64,000 bases of DNA from Pythium myriotylum (lineage: Eukaryota > Oomycota > Peronosporomycetes > Pythiales > Pythiaceae), in the NCBI GenBank assembly GCA_023091665.1, contig JALJCQ010000012.1, forward strand, positions 2,356,001-2,420,000, given 5' to 3'. Both the position numbers and the translations under genes were made by a program. Within the stretch, counting starts at the first letter, position 1. Each line of letters begins with the position of its first letter. Shown here piece after piece: positions 12,017-21,429 of the stretch. The notes below the pieces were generated by a model. That model worked only from the letters and a program-made list of their open reading frames with translations. It did no database searches and was not told the origin of the DNA.

Positions 12017-13849
12017 ATGGCGACTTCGCAGCTCTCCGACAAAGACCCGGCGTCTCCCCACCCAGACAGGGACGCGGGCGCGCCCAAGCCGCACGACGCA
12101 AATGCGGGGCGCACCTCGACCGCCTCCTCGGCGACTGCGAGCGACGCAGAGCTACTGCTCGACATGAAGCTGCCCGCCAACGACCCCGAGGAGACTGAGC
12201 CACAGCTCGAGTCGAGGAGCATTCTCAACGCCGCGACCGACAGCTCGGACGGCGAAGACGAAGGGGCTGGAGAGCCTGAGACGAGCGACGCTGTAGTCGA
12301 CGACGTCTCGGATGAACCGGGCGTTCGACCATCGCCTGAGGCCGCCCCTCCCACGGTAAACAATGACAATACCACAACCGAGAACGACGAAGAAGAGGAT
12401 GTTTTGCCGCCTGTGCACGGAGAAAAAGGCATCGAGTATTCGCTCAACGACCTCTTCGTCAACCCCAATCTGCGCAAAAAATCGGCTAACGTTGTGCTCA
12501 AGAAGGACCCCTTTGCGATCCCTCGTGCTACCGACAACGTGACGGAGTACCGACCTCGCTTCAATCCTCTGAATATTCTCATGGCGGAGGAGAAGCTGCT
12601 GCCGCGGAACTTTAAATTTGACTTCACTGAGGGCATTCCTGGTGAGCCCAAGCAGGAGACAGCCACCGCACTCGGCAAGCGAGGCAGCGACGTCCAAGGG
12701 CGGACCTCTCGCACGAACAGCGACTTCGACGCGTCGACGCTCCTTGTGCGGAAGTCTGTCCCTCCAGTCCGCAATCCTCAGGTTTTCGGTGACAAGCTCA
12801 GCACTATGGGGCTCCTCATGGGCTCGATGCCTCGCCAACCGCAACCCAGTCCGACGCCGTTGATCAACACCCCAACCGTCCACAACCCGTTTGGTGAGCC
12901 GCTGCTTGAGCTCGTTGCAACCAGTGAGCCCCCATCGGCGCCTGAGCTTCTCGCACTGCAGCGTCTGCGGGCTGCTCCTTCAACTCCTGCGGCACAGCAG
13001 CAACTGCCTATTCCGCTGACCCCTGTGGGGCTAACTGAGAATCTTGGTGCCGAGTTCGATGCGTTCGGGATCGACCTCCACAATATCAGCAACTTATCCA
13101 AACTGTCGATTGCCGCGAACGTCGCGTCTGCCGAGACACCTGCACCTTTCAACGCGGCTTACTCTCCTTACGGTGATCGCTCCCTACCGATGGAATCGCT
13201 TCCTCAGCAACCGCTTGTTTACGATGGTCTTGCCAGCTACTTGCCGAATCATTTTGCAGAGAACCGGATCCCTCCACCCATGTCGATGGACGCGTCGTTG
13301 TACGAAGTGTCTGCGTTCCAAGCTGAGAATGCAATGAACGAAGAAGATTACCGTAACTCATTTGGAGAGAGCTACACGGCGGGGGGCCACACTTCGGCAT
13401 CAACGCCTGCGCACTCGGACTACGAGAGTCAGCGTGATAGCGTTGGTTCGTCCCAAACGTTGCAGCCAGTGGCGAAGAAGACGCGATCAAAGAACGTGTT
13501 CCGGCCTTGCACGACCCCGGGATGCACCAAAGGCGCACGTGGGAAGTCGGGTCTGTGCCAGAAACATGGCGGTGGCAAGCGATGCGCCACACCCGACTGC
13601 CCCAAAGGTGCCCAGGGAAGCAGCAAGTATTGTTTATTCCACGGTGGCGGGTACCGGTGCACAGTGCCTGGCTGCACAACGGGAGCACGAGGTACTTCGG
13701 GTCTGTGTGCCAAGCACGGTGGGTACAAGCGCTTCAGAGAAGGTAGCGATGATGGACAGGGTGAAGAGCGGCGACGTAGCGAGAGTGGGCATGCAGACAA
13801 GAAGCCGCGTGTAGAGTTCGAAGGACGAGCGCTCGAAGCCGCCGGATGA
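12017..13849 (+). CDS. WRKY19-like Cys/His-rich zinc repeat protein
   Basis: Single exon, 610 aa. The N-terminal 480 residues are low complexity: acidic, Ser/Pro-rich, with no clear fold. Residues of about 490-580 hold three tandem units of roughly 24 aa with the spacing C-x4-C-x10-C-x2-H, for example CTTPGCTKGARGKSGLCQKH followed by Gly-Gly-Gly. Such repeats are commonly labelled 'WRKY transcription factor 19-like' in oomycete annotation because plant WRKY19 carries them; no WRKYGQK DNA-binding domain is present, so the name should not be read as function. A basic tail (KKPRV) may be a nuclear signal. The ATG at 12017 is the first in frame with a good context (GCGATGG). The role is probably nuclear and regulatory, but that is inference. 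Confidence 0.75.
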   Translation: MATSQLSDKDPASPHPDRDAGAPKPHDANAGRTSTASSATASDAELLLDMKLPANDPEETEPQLESRSILNAATDSSDGEDEGAGEPETSDAVVDDVSDEPGVRPSPEAAPPTVNNDNTTTENDEEEDVLPPVHGEKGIEYSLNDLFVNPNLRKKSANVVLKKDPFAIPRATDNVTEYRPRFNPLNILMAEEKLLPRNFKFDFTEGIPGEPKQETATALGKRGSDVQGRTSRTNSDFDASTLLVRKSVPPVRNPQVFGDKLSTMGLLMGSMPRQPQPSPTPLINTPTVHNPFGEPLLELVATSEPPSAPELLALQRLRAAPSTPAAQQQLPIPLTPVGLTENLGAEFDAFGIDLHNISNLSKLSIAANVASAETPAPFNAAYSPYGDRSLPMESLPQQPLVYDGLASYLPNHFAENRIPPPMSMDASLYEVSAFQAENAMNEEDYRNSFGESYTAGGHTSASTPAHSDYESQRDSVGSSQTLQPVAKKTRSKNVFRPCTTPGCTKGARGKSGLCQKHGGGKRCATPDCPKGAQGSSKYCLFHGGGYRCTVPGCTTGARGTSGLCAKHGGYKRFREGSDDGQGEERRRSESGHADKKPRVEFEGRALEAAG

Positions 13850-14338
13850 GCTGCACTAGTTGCTCGACAGGACACTCTCCATGCCGTTTGCTCTGATTGA
13901 AGTATGAAGAGCTCATTTCGACGGACGTTCCGACAATGGAACAGATCTTGTGCAGTGGAGTATTTCCTCTGCGTTATTTAGCAGCTCAATGATGCTGTGT
14001 ACTATAGAGGGTGACGCACTCTCACAGAAGTGTGTGGATGTGTTCCGTAGTTCTAATTCCTCAATGAAGACGCAGGTTGTTTCGTCCTCAAAAAAGCATC
14101 CATACGACCAAGAATATTTGTCTATATAGTATAGTTACAATTCAAACGTGAACATCATCATGCATGAAGAAGATGATCGCTGAAAGAATCCCCATTCATA
14201 TTTGCGAGCTTCTATTTTATTCAAGCAAGCACCTGCATAGCTTGCCTATTAATAGTCTGGGCCACGAGGAATGATTCGAACTGCAACCAGCCGTAGTTCG
14301 ACATCGAGATTCATTCAGAAAATGACTTCACGCAAGAG
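13850..14338. other. Intergenic region left of the inverted repeat
   Basis: AT-richer DNA between the zinc-protein stop and the outer end of the left arm. Both flanking genes end here, so it should hold their 3' ends. No gene recognised. Confidence 0.5.
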
Positions 14339-14433
14339 AGCCATGTTGTGAATAATTTGATTAAGCCAGTAGAACACGCAGACAAGGAATACACTACAAA
14401 GGGAAAGGGAGGATGAGCTCGCTCAGAGCGAGT

Positions 14434-16092
14434 CTAGTTGGCGCGCGCAGCTCGGGCAGCCAATGCGTCGGCGCGTCGCTTAGCCCACTTGGGGCTGTGC
14501 TCGAAGTCGTACACGCGAGCACGCTGGTTGGTGTCGTAGTTCGCCGGGACGTTCACCGAGACTCTTCGTTGCTGATGCGACTCGCGCGTGGTGTTACCGC
14601 GCCGCGAAGTCTTCGAGGCTGCTGAATTGGCGGGGCCGCGGTGCAGCGGCTCTCGGGGCGGCGCTCGGCGCTCGCCTCGCGCTGCGGCCTGCGTGGGTGC
14701 TGGGCGTGATGGCGGCACTTGGGTGACGCGAAGTCGCGGGAGGGTTGGCGTACTTGCACTCGCAGTATCGACTAATGCCTGCGAGAAAGGCTTGCGCGCC
14801 GGCCGCGATGCCGTTCGGCGAGGAATCGACGAGCTGACAGCTGGCGGTGCTGTCGTCGGCATTGTCTCGACTGCAATGACGGCTTCATCTTCGGCTGATA
14901 GGGCGGTCGAGTCTGCAAGGTCTTCCTTCTCTTCGACGGCATCATCGGCTTCTTCGCTGGCGGTTCCATTATCTGGCGTCAAGTGAGTCTCAAGCGCGTC
15001 GTGCACAGCCTCTGCGGTTGGCTCTGGCTCCGAGAATACATCGGAGTCCGACTCGTCCGCGGTGTCGGATGCTGTCTCCGAGTCGTCGTGGGTGATCTCA
15101 GAGCATGCGGGCTCGACGCCTTGCATCTTGATCGGCGAGTCCTGCAATGTGAGAAGCTGTTGCGGTCCAGAGGTCGAAGAAGAACCCGCGCCTCGCTCCA
15201 AAGACGCCGAGTGCCAAGCCAATAACCAAGCACTCAGGATCGATGTCGAGGGCGGGGTCGAAATCGACACCGGACGTGTCTGCGTGAGCTCGAGCGAAAT
15301 CACACGAGCTCGAGCGACGGCGGCAGCGCGGGCATCAACATGAACACCACGCGCACCGTCCGTCGCACTTGCAGACACGATAGCTGAAGAAGGTGGCAAG
15401 AGGAACGGGTTCGTCGGGAGCGGAGTTGCAAGTCCATCAGCTGGCGCCATGAGCTGGCTTTGGCTGAAAGGCTGAGATCCAGCGCGAGCAGAGTAATCGA
15501 AGTCGACGAACGAGACGTTGAGGCCGATTCGCACATTGACTTGGCGCCACGCGGTGATGCGGCCGTGGTTGTCCGTGATGGGGATGCAAAGCGAGCCGCA
15601 GCCCACGATCGTGAGCGCCTTGGTCATTGTCGTGGAGACGGCCGTGAGGATGCAGCGCACGGCGGATACCGCGAGCACCCAGCGTCCAATGTGGATGAAG
15701 AGACACCATAGCGTCTTGGCGGCGAGTGCCGCGATGATGAGGAGCGCGATCGGTCCGTGAGAGACGACCCCACGAGCCGTGAGGAGCGCGAGAATGGCGA
15801 GCGAGCGGGCCATGCGGCCTAACTGGCTGAGCTTTCGACGCAGTGCGCGTTGGAGACGGTGGTGCGCCGCGCTGCAGCGGATTCGCAGTGCGCGTAGAAG
15901 CGCGATGAAGTGGGTAGCGGCAGCCTCGATGGCCGCGATGAGGTGGAGCTCCGCGAGGTCTTCGAGAGCGTCGCAGAAGTGGCCGTAGATGGCGGCCCAG
16001 GTGAAGAACTGGAGCGCGCCCTGGAGACCCGTCAAGATGATGTTGACGATCAAATCGACGAGGAAGAGAGCGAAGTCCATGGTGGTGGCCAT
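14434..16092 (-). CDS. Unrecognised membrane protein, copy A of the inverted pair
   Basis: Single exon, 552 aa. I do not recognise the family. Residues 6-35 (FALFLVDLIVNIILTGLQGA) and 95-170 hold three or more hydrophobic segments (SLAILALLTA, IALLIIAALAAKTLWCLFIH, WVLAVSAVRCILTAV), separated by a His/Arg-rich amphipathic stretch at 50-95. Residues of about 300-550 are a long Ser/Thr/Pro- and acid-rich tail (DDSETASDTADESDSD) that turns basic at the end (SPKWAKRRADALAARAARAN). The ATG at 16092 is chosen because it is downstream of the G tract whose length differs between the two copies, so the reading frame from here is the same in both. Copy A has Ile63 where copy B has Thr. It could be lineage-specific; no transposase or viral motif is visible. 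Confidence 0.7.
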   Translation of the reverse strand: MATTMDFALFLVDLIVNIILTGLQGALQFFTWAAIYGHFCDALEDLAELHLIAAIEAAATHFIALLRALRIRCSAAHHRLQRALRRKLSQLGRMARSLAILALLTARGVVSHGPIALLIIAALAAKTLWCLFIHIGRWVLAVSAVRCILTAVSTTMTKALTIVGCGSLCIPITDNHGRITAWRQVNVRIGLNVSFVDFDYSARAGSQPFSQSQLMAPADGLATPLPTNPFLLPPSSAIVSASATDGARGVHVDARAAAVARARVISLELTQTRPVSISTPPSTSILSAWLLAWHSASLERGAGSSSTSGPQQLLTLQDSPIKMQGVEPACSEITHDDSETASDTADESDSDVFSEPEPTAEAVHDALETHLTPDNGTASEEADDAVEEKEDLADSTALSAEDEAVIAVETMPTTAPPAVSSSIPRRTASRPARKPFSQALVDTASASTPTLPRLRVTQVPPSRPAPTQAAARGERRAPPREPLHRGPANSAASKTSRRGNTTRESHQQRRVSVNVPANYDTNQRARVYDFEHSPKWAKRRADALAARAARAN

Positions 16093-16117
16093 CGTAGCTC
16101 TTCTCGCAGAGAACGGA

Positions 16118-16135
16118 GGGGGGGGGGGGGGGGGG
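16118..16135. repeat. Poly-G tract, 18 nt, in copy A 5' region
   Basis: The run begins 26 bp upstream of the copy A start codon. In the other arm the matching tract is 14 nt long. Confidence 0.9.
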
Positions 16136-16454
16136 AGTTGTTGGGGGTTGCTTGTTGTTTGCCGGAGCGGATTTGGGAATGCGGCGGGGTGCACCTTCTC
16201 GTTGGATGGGTACGGAGGGGCGACGTGGTGTGGAAGTGAACTCGCCCCGAATGAGGAGGGTTGACCACGCGAGATCTTTTTGCTGCTGAGCTTGTAAGTG
16301 TTCGAATTTTCTAGGAGTAGGGCTCAGGCGTTTCTGAGGCACCTGATTGGTCCGCTATGTCCAGTTCTCTTGGTGTTTGAGATTTGAGACTCTCGTACAT
16401 TGGCCTTTCTCCTTTATGCTGATGGCATTTGACTCTGGGCTCTGCTTTCTGCTT

Positions 16455-16713
16455 CAGAGCCTGCCTGAGAGACATAGGTATGTCGATTTGAGTAAGATAT
16501 AATGGATTTTTTTCTCTAGATCGCTGTTGCGATGTGTGTCGGTTCTGGAGGCTATCGACAAGTGCTGATTTTTGCGAGAATACTCAAAAGCTCGATATGG
16601 AAGACGAAACTGGAGCAAACTCGTCGTTAGATGTGTTCAACTTACCACCGAAAGAATGAACGCAAAGAATACGAAATGAAATCGAAATGCAGTACCATAC
16701 ACCAGTCTCTCTC
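16455..16713. other. Spacer at the centre of the inverted repeat
   Basis: 259 bp of single-copy, AT-rich DNA between the two arms. It is the middle of the shared divergent 5' region of copies A and B. It contains a T run (16505-16513 region) but no evident gene. Confidence 0.85.
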
Positions 16714-17032
16714 AAGCAGAAAGCAGAGCCCAGAGTCAAATGCCATCAGCATAAAGGAGAAAGGCCAATGTACGAGAGTCTCAAATCTCAAACACCAAGA
16801 GAACTGGACATAGCGGACCAATCAGGTGCCTCAGAAACGCCTGAGCCCTACTCCTAGAAAATTCGAACACTTACAAGCTCAGCAGCAAAAAGATCTCGCG
16901 TGGTCAACCCTCCTCATTCGGGGCGAGTTCACTTCCACACCACGTCGCCCCTCCGTACCCATCCAACGAGAAGGTGCACCCCGCCGCATTCCCAAATCCG
17001 CTCCGGCAAACAACAAGCAACCCCCAACAACT

Positions 17033-17046
17033 CCCCCCCCCCCCCC
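17033..17046. repeat. Poly-C tract, 14 nt, in copy B 5' region
   Basis: Counterpart of the 18-nt G tract in the other arm, ending 25 bp before the copy B start codon. The 4-nt difference shifts any reading frame that runs through it. Confidence 0.9.
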
Positions 17047-17071
17047 TCCGTTCTCTGCGAGAAGAGCTACG

Positions 17072-18730
17072 ATGGCCACCACCATGGACTTCGCTCTCTT
17101 CCTCGTCGATTTGATCGTCAACATCATCTTGACGGGTCTCCAGGGCGCGCTCCAGTTCTTCACCTGGGCCGCCATCTACGGCCACTTCTGCGACGCTCTC
17201 GAAGACCTCGCGGAGCTCCACCTCATCGCGGCCATCGAGGCTGCCGCTACCCACTTCACCGCGCTTCTACGCGCACTGCGAATCCGCTGCAGCGCGGCGC
17301 ACCACCGTCTCCAACGCGCACTGCGTCGAAAGCTCAGCCAGTTAGGCCGCATGGCCCGCTCGCTCGCCATTCTCGCGCTCCTCACGGCTCGTGGGGTCGT
17401 CTCTCACGGACCGATCGCGCTCCTCATCATCGCGGCACTCGCCGCCAAGACGCTATGGTGTCTCTTCATCCACATTGGACGCTGGGTGCTCGCGGTATCC
17501 GCCGTGCGCTGCATCCTCACGGCCGTCTCCACGACAATGACCAAGGCGCTCACGATCGTGGGCTGCGGCTCGCTTTGCATCCCCATCACGGACAACCACG
17601 GCCGCATCACCGCGTGGCGCCAAGTCAATGTGCGAATCGGCCTCAACGTCTCGTTCGTCGACTTCGATTACTCTGCTCGCGCTGGATCTCAGCCTTTCAG
17701 CCAAAGCCAGCTCATGGCGCCAGCTGATGGACTTGCAACTCCGCTCCCGACGAACCCGTTCCTCTTGCCACCTTCTTCAGCTATCGTGTCTGCAAGTGCG
17801 ACGGACGGTGCGCGTGGTGTTCATGTTGATGCCCGCGCTGCCGCCGTCGCTCGAGCTCGTGTGATTTCGCTCGAGCTCACGCAGACACGTCCGGTGTCGA
17901 TTTCGACCCCGCCCTCGACATCGATCCTGAGTGCTTGGTTATTGGCTTGGCACTCGGCGTCTTTGGAGCGAGGCGCGGGTTCTTCTTCGACCTCTGGACC
18001 GCAACAGCTTCTCACATTGCAGGACTCGCCGATCAAGATGCAAGGCGTCGAGCCCGCATGCTCTGAGATCACCCACGACGACTCGGAGACAGCATCCGAC
18101 ACCGCGGACGAGTCGGACTCCGATGTATTCTCGGAGCCAGAGCCAACCGCAGAGGCTGTGCACGACGCGCTTGAGACTCACTTGACGCCAGATAATGGAA
18201 CCGCCAGCGAAGAAGCCGATGATGCCGTCGAAGAGAAGGAAGACCTTGCAGACTCGACCGCCCTATCAGCCGAAGATGAAGCCGTCATTGCAGTCGAGAC
18301 AATGCCGACGACAGCACCGCCAGCTGTCAGCTCGTCGATTCCTCGCCGAACGGCATCGCGGCCGGCGCGCAAGCCTTTCTCGCAGGCATTAGTCGATACT
18401 GCGAGTGCAAGTACGCCAACCCTCCCGCGACTTCGCGTCACCCAAGTGCCGCCATCACGCCCAGCACCCACGCAGGCCGCAGCGCGAGGCGAGCGCCGAG
18501 CGCCGCCCCGAGAGCCGCTGCACCGCGGCCCCGCCAATTCAGCAGCCTCGAAGACTTCGCGGCGCGGTAACACCACGCGCGAGTCGCATCAGCAACGAAG
18601 AGTCTCGGTGAACGTCCCGGCGAACTACGACACCAACCAGCGTGCTCGCGTGTACGACTTCGAGCACAGCCCCAAGTGGGCTAAGCGACGCGCCGACGCA
18701 TTGGCTGCCCGAGCTGCGCGCGCCAACTAG
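17072..18730 (+). CDS. Unrecognised membrane protein, copy B of the inverted pair
   Basis: Single exon, 552 aa, identical to copy A except Thr63 for Ile63 as far as I can compare. Domain layout is the same: hydrophobic N-terminal third, Ser/Pro-rich acidic tail, basic C-terminus. An open frame continues upstream through the poly-C tract to a GTG near 16826 in this copy only; in copy A the longer tract breaks that extension. I therefore start at the ATG at 17072 (context ACGATGG). The two genes are head to head, with starts 980 bp apart, so they may share a central promoter. Near identity means expression data cannot easily tell them apart. Confidence 0.7.
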   Translation: MATTMDFALFLVDLIVNIILTGLQGALQFFTWAAIYGHFCDALEDLAELHLIAAIEAAATHFTALLRALRIRCSAAHHRLQRALRRKLSQLGRMARSLAILALLTARGVVSHGPIALLIIAALAAKTLWCLFIHIGRWVLAVSAVRCILTAVSTTMTKALTIVGCGSLCIPITDNHGRITAWRQVNVRIGLNVSFVDFDYSARAGSQPFSQSQLMAPADGLATPLPTNPFLLPPSSAIVSASATDGARGVHVDARAAAVARARVISLELTQTRPVSISTPPSTSILSAWLLAWHSASLERGAGSSSTSGPQQLLTLQDSPIKMQGVEPACSEITHDDSETASDTADESDSDVFSEPEPTAEAVHDALETHLTPDNGTASEEADDAVEEKEDLADSTALSAEDEAVIAVETMPTTAPPAVSSSIPRRTASRPARKPFSQALVDTASASTPTLPRLRVTQVPPSRPAPTQAAARGERRAPPREPLHRGPANSAASKTSRRGNTTRESHQQRRVSVNVPANYDTNQRARVYDFEHSPKWAKRRADALAARAARAN

Positions 18731-18825
18731 ACTCGCTCTGAGCGAGCTCATCCTCCCTTTCCCTTTGTAGTGTATTCCTTGTCTGCGTGTTCTACTGGCT
18801 TAATCAAATTATTCACAACATGGCT

Positions 18826-19036
18826 GCCTTACGTGACGTCACCTTGATATTATCGCTTGAGAATTCACCAGGCAGAACACTTCAAGTAGTGTTCATGCTG
18901 GTCATTCAGCAGCATGGCTCACTTGGAATCACTTTCACGTCCAGGAACTGTGTGGCTGGGGGGCCTTGTATTGGGAGAAGGGTTCGGAGAAGCGATACGA
19001 CTCAGGTCTCACCTTCGGCGTGGAGTCTCCTCCACG
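18826..19036. other. Leader and promoter region of the DHHC gene
   Basis: Begins at the outer edge of the right arm. It contains the palindrome TGACGTCA (18834-18841) and an in-frame upstream ATG at 18914 that would add 41 residues to the DHHC protein. Confidence 0.5.
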
Positions 19037-20036
19037 ATGATCAAGACCCGGCAGCAGCGCGCGGCGGAGCGCAAGTGGTACGCGCGCATGTGGTGGGTCG
19101 CCTTCCACGTCTACGACTACGCCGCGCTCGCGTTTGCTGGCGTTCTGAGTCCGCAGCAACAGGGCACGGGCGAGTTCGTGACGTGTGTTGCCGTGGCACT
19201 GCTGAACCTCGGCGCGTACATCCGCCTACAGACGTCGTCGCCCGGATTCGTTTCAGTTTCTCACGACAACCAAGCGAGGGATTTGGAGGGTGGTCGAGGT
19301 GGTAAGAATGCGAGTGAGGCCTCGGCGGACACTGTAGAAGAATCCGACATCGATCTGCTCGTCCCCGCGACGGCAGCTGGTGAAGCAGGGTCGGGTCGAG
19401 GTGGAAGCACTACGACTACGCGCTTTTGCGAGGACTGTCAAGTGATGCAGCCGATGCGAACAAAGCACTGCAAGGACTGCGACCGATGCGTTCGTCAATA
19501 CGACCACCAGTAAGTCTTCTGGAGCTTTATCGATGTGGAACGTGAGCTTCTGACTCTCTCTCCCTTTCTCTCTCTGCACACGTAGCTGCGATTGCGCTGG
19601 CACTTGTGTAGGTCTGAAGAATCGTCGATTCTTCATATTCTATCTCTTCATTCAAATGGTGGAGGCGTTCCAGATGATCGGCGTGGCCGTGTCGGCGTTC
19701 ACGATGCAGTCGAGCGTGGACGACTGGCTCGTGGCCAACATGCCATTCATTGTGGCTTGGTTCTCGATCTTCGTGGTGCTGCTTATCACGATCCCGCTGC
19801 TGGGCTACCAGCTCTTCTTGATCTCGTCCAACCAGACCTCCTGGGAGCACGCTCGGCGCTCGGCCATCACGTACCTTCAGCACCTTCGCGACGACAAGTC
19901 GCCCTTCGACAGGGGCGTCGTCCGCAACTGGTGGATCTTCCTCACGGGCGGCGACAGCGACGTCTGGGTGCATCCGACGGCCAAGCCGCAGCACTCGCCG
20001 CTGCCCCATGACCAGGACGACACCTCGATCATGTGA
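19037..20036 (+). CDS. DHHC-type protein S-acyltransferase
   Basis: Exons are 19037-19509 and 19586-20036, giving 307 aa. Two N-terminal helices (about 18-35 and 48-65) and two after the Cys-rich domain (FFIFYLFIQMVEAFQMIGVA and FIVAWFSIFVVLLITIPLLG) give the usual four-helix topology with the active site in the cytosol. The Cys-rich domain reads FCEDCQVMQPMRTKHCKDCD, CVRQYDHH then CDCAGTCVG. The catalytic DHHC is restored only by splicing: the 76 nt intron interrupts the second His codon. The segment after DHHC is unusual (CDCAGTC instead of CPWVGNC), but the zinc-ligand cysteines remain. A start at 18914 is possible; 19037 was preferred because the extra residues are not family-like. Confidence 0.85.
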
Positions 20037-20152
20037 CATGTGAGACCCATTCCAGTTTTGTTAAGAACCCAATCCACTCGTTATTGTGACATGCGCGAAC
20101 CCAGCTGGGGTCGGCTCAGCAGCTACGTGTCGAGCAGCTCATTCGCCCCGCC

Positions 20153-21373
20153 ATGTCTGCGATGGAGGCCGTGCTCGTGCTCGGCGCCGCCGCGTTCTCC
20201 GTCGGCTTCATCGTGCTGCTCAACTGGGTCTGCGAGCCCGTTCTGGAGGCAAAGCGCCTGCTCAACGAACGCGACGACCAACAGGAGCAGACCTATGAAG
20301 ACCCTCTCGACAAGAACCCCAAGACCAAGCTGTACGTTCACTCGCAGCACGTGCGATCATTCGCTGTGAGAATGCGAGGATTCCTAATACGATCTCCCTC
20401 ACAGACGCAAGTTCGGGTCGCTGGCAGATCCGGCGTCGTTGGCGCTATCGGTGATCATCCCCGCCTACAACGAGGAGGATAGAATCACTGTCACACTGCG
20501 TGACGCAGTCGCTTTCCTCGATGCGCGCAAGGAGGAGCAGCCGTACGAACAACGCTTGACCTCCTCATTTGCCTTCGCTTATTCACAGCATGCGTGTGTT
20601 GGCCAGGGATTTTTCATATGAAATCATCGTCGTAGACGACTGCAGCACTGACAAGACTGTGGACGTCGTGCTCACTGAAATCAAGACGTACACAGCAGCT
20701 CGTATTAAGCTGCTGCGACTGAAGGAGAACCACGGCAAAGGCGGTGCTGTGCGGAAGGGTGTAATGCGCGCCCTTGGGCGTCGTATTCTCTTCGCTGATG
20801 CCGACAACGCCACGGATATTCGCGACTTGGATAAGGTCGAAAAAGCGATGAGCGAGGCAGCTGACAAGGAGGGCGTGATCGTGTGCGGAAGTCGTGCGCA
20901 TCTGGAGACCGAAGCCATTGCGAAGCGGAATCCACTGCGCAATGTTCTCATGCACGGGTTTCACTTCATTGTCGCGACTCTGTGCGTGCGAAATGTACGA
21001 GATACACAATGCGGCTTTAAGCTCTTCGACCGGACGGCTGCACGCTTGGTATTCACTCCCATGCACATTGAGCGTTGGGCATTTGATGTTGAACTTCTGT
21101 ACATTGCAACTACGCACAAGCTGGCTGTTAAGGTATTTCCTTTCCTCTACTGCACGATTCTATCACGTTGTGCTGATCTTGCGCGTGAAACAACAGGAGG
21201 TAGCGGTCCAATGGCACGAAGTGCCAGGCTCGAAGCTTAGTGTGGTCTCTGCGTCAATCACCATGCTGCGCGATCTTGTACTCATCCGATTGTGCTATAC
21301 GTTTGGAATCTGGAAGACTGGTGATGGCGGTTTCCGGCTCCACAGAGATGGTGTTTTCGTGCCGCGGATCTAG
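20153..21373 (+). CDS. ALG5: Dolichyl-phosphate beta-glucosyltransferase (ALG5)
   Basis: Exons are 20153-20331, 20405-20542, 20607-21132 and 21197-21373, giving 339 aa. It makes dolichyl-phosphate-glucose from UDP-glucose at the ER for N-glycan assembly. An N-terminal anchor (residues 5-27) is followed by a GT2 domain: LSVIIPAYNEEDRI, EIIVVDDCSTDKT, the DxD-type ILFADADNATD, VCGSRAHLE and RDTQCGFKLFDR, then ERWAFDVELLY. WHEVPGSKLS near the C-terminus is typical of ALG5/DPM enzymes. Intron 2 has two in-frame acceptors (ending at 20588 or 20606); the second gives a 64 nt intron and the more family-like EEQPDFSYEIIVVDD join. Length matches the family. Confidence 0.92.
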
Positions 21374-21429
21374 ACGATGATGAATCGCCATGCACGAACT
21401 CTAGGGCAATAAACAAAAATGACCTCTGT

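Larger units (their letters stand above)
14339..16454. repeat. Left arm of a 2.1 kb inverted repeat
   Basis: The reverse complement of 14339-16454 matches 16714-18825 almost perfectly. Differences I could find are one base (A at 15905 opposite C at 17259 on the other strand sense) and the length of a homopolymer (18 G at 16118-16135 against 14 C at 17033-17046), which accounts for the 2116 against 2112 bp arm lengths. Similarity continues outward for about 20 bp with scattered mismatches and then stops. The arm holds one copy of a 552-aa membrane protein gene plus about 360 bp of its upstream DNA. Confidence 0.95.
16714..18825. repeat. Right arm of a 2.1 kb inverted repeat
   Basis: Mirror of 14339-16454, beginning with AAGCAGAAAGCAGAGCCC at the inner end and ending with ATTCACAACATGGCT at the outer end. 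See the left arm for the differences. The right flank then runs into a CRE-like TGACGTCA at 18834-18841. Confidence 0.95.

Noticed and set aside
12017..13849. Calling the zinc-repeat gene a WRKY transcription factor
   Set aside because: The WRKYGQK domain is absent; only the Cys/His repeats found next to it in plant WRKY19 are present.
16826..17071. N-terminal extension of copy B (starting PQKRLSPTPRKFE)
   Set aside because: It needs a GTG start, passes through the variable poly-C tract and is frameshifted in copy A, so it is more likely 5' leader.
14434..18730. Mobile element or endogenous virus explanation for the inverted repeat
   Set aside because: No transposase, integrase, reverse transcriptase, capsid-like motif or target-site duplication was visible; terminal sequences are not typical TIRs.
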